NCBI GenBank assembly: GCA_022578965.1
Contig: MU400952.1
Location: 1 to 19,154, forward strand
Direction of reading: 5' to 3'
DNA: 19,154 bases
Origin: Xylaria sp. FL1777
Taxonomy: Eukaryota > Ascomycota > Sordariomycetes > Xylariales > Xylariaceae
Part shown: piece after piece, positions 18,510-19,154 of the stretch
Position numbering within the stretch: position 1 is the stretch's first letter
How the letters are laid out: every line of letters begins with the position of its first letter
Program-made: the position numbers and the translations under genes
Notes under the pieces: model-generated
What the model was told of the DNA's origin: nothing
What the model saw: the letters and a program-made list of their open reading frames with translations, nothing else
Databases searched by the model: none

Positions 18510-19154
18510 CTTACCTAAATTAGTAATATTTGTACATAGTTTTTTAGTACTATACTTAAGAAATGTTTTTTTTTTAATATTTATTTTTTTAAGTATAAAC
18601 TTAATTTTATGTAGTAATTATAAGGTTTTAAGCTAGTATTTAAAAAGTATAAATAGTTATTTAAGCAGTTTTATAGCATTATATTTTAAATAAACTTTTA
18701 TATAATATATTAATATTTTATTTACTTTTTATTTTATTTTTTAATTTTATTTTTATTTTATATATTTTAGTATTAATTTAATAAAATAGCTAAAAATAAT
18801 AATAAAATTATAAAGCTTAGCTTTAAAAATAATAATTTAATTAAGTTAGTAATTAATAATACTATTAAAAGTATTTATAAATATATTAATTAATTTATAG
18901 TTAATTTATAATTATAATTTAATAAAATTAAGGTTATATTAATAAAAATATAATAAAAATTAAATATAGCACTAAAAAAACAAAAGCTAAAAAATAAAGT
19001 TAATAATTTAATAAATAAGCTTGCTAATTTAAAAAATAATTAAATATTATATATAAAGCAGCTAATTAATATAATAAATAATAAAAAGCTTAAAAATTTA
19101 ACTTTTAATTTTTATAAATATTTTAAGCTTAATAACTTATAAATTAAACAAAAA
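18510..19154. other. AT-rich, probably RIP-degraded repeat block (right, partial)
   Basis: Composition switches abruptly after about 18510 to almost pure A and T, as in the left block, with dense TpA steps and residual AGCT words. It continues to the end of the window and has no coding content. As on the left, RIP-mutated transposon DNA is the simplest explanation, but the ancestral element cannot be read. Confidence 0.75.

Noticed and set aside
18376..18636. An 86-codon frame running into the right AT-rich block
   Set aside because: It crosses the sharp composition boundary; the hydrophobic tail is just the translation of AT-rich DNA.

Overview
The window looks like a piece of a filamentous ascomycete (Pezizomycotina) genome. 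The evidence is a HET-domain incompatibility protein, short introns (61-107 nt) with GT...AG ends and fungal-type branch points, a DASH-complex Dad3 subunit, and two extremely AT-rich outer blocks that look like RIP-mutated (repeat-induced point mutation) repeat DNA. I cannot fix the species. Repeated TAGGTAG/CCTAGGTA promoter words hint at Sordariomycetes, but weakly.

Layout: AT-rich blocks at 1-1385 and about 18510-19154 bracket a gene island of ordinary composition. The left half of the island is sparse and accessory-looking. It has a TDT/Mae1-type plasma-membrane anion or dicarboxylate transporter (+, 2127-3278), an orphan J-domain protein (+, 4074-4820) and a two-exon ATF/CREB-like bZIP factor (-, 6670-7593). 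Long stretches between them carry no recognisable gene. The right half carries mostly conserved genes: DAD3 (+, 9718-10088, two exons), the mitochondrial ribosomal protein uS5m/MRPS5 (-, 10839-12250, two exons), a HET-domain gene (+, 13376-15019), a histidine phosphatase (+, 16105-16978, two exons) and an Atl1-type alkyltransferase-like DNA repair protein (-, 17559-18158, three exons). Five of the eight genes were assembled here across introns. Codon phase closes exactly in each.

Functionally this is a mixed neighbourhood, not one pathway: kinetochore coupling (DAD3), mitochondrial translation (MRPS5), alkyl-lesion recognition (Atl1), non-self recognition (HET), transcription (bZIP) and transport. 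The most intriguing item is the histidine phosphatase. Its tail carries a consensus PCNA-interacting peptide followed by a basic NLS-like patch, and it sits tail-to-tail with the Atl1 repair gene. Other points of note are a perfect 20-bp palindrome near the bZIP gene, a TAGGTAG cluster upstream of DAD3, and a tandem splice acceptor whose downstream choice makes an immediate stop in the phosphatase. I found no convincing tRNA, rRNA, CRISPR array or intact transposon.
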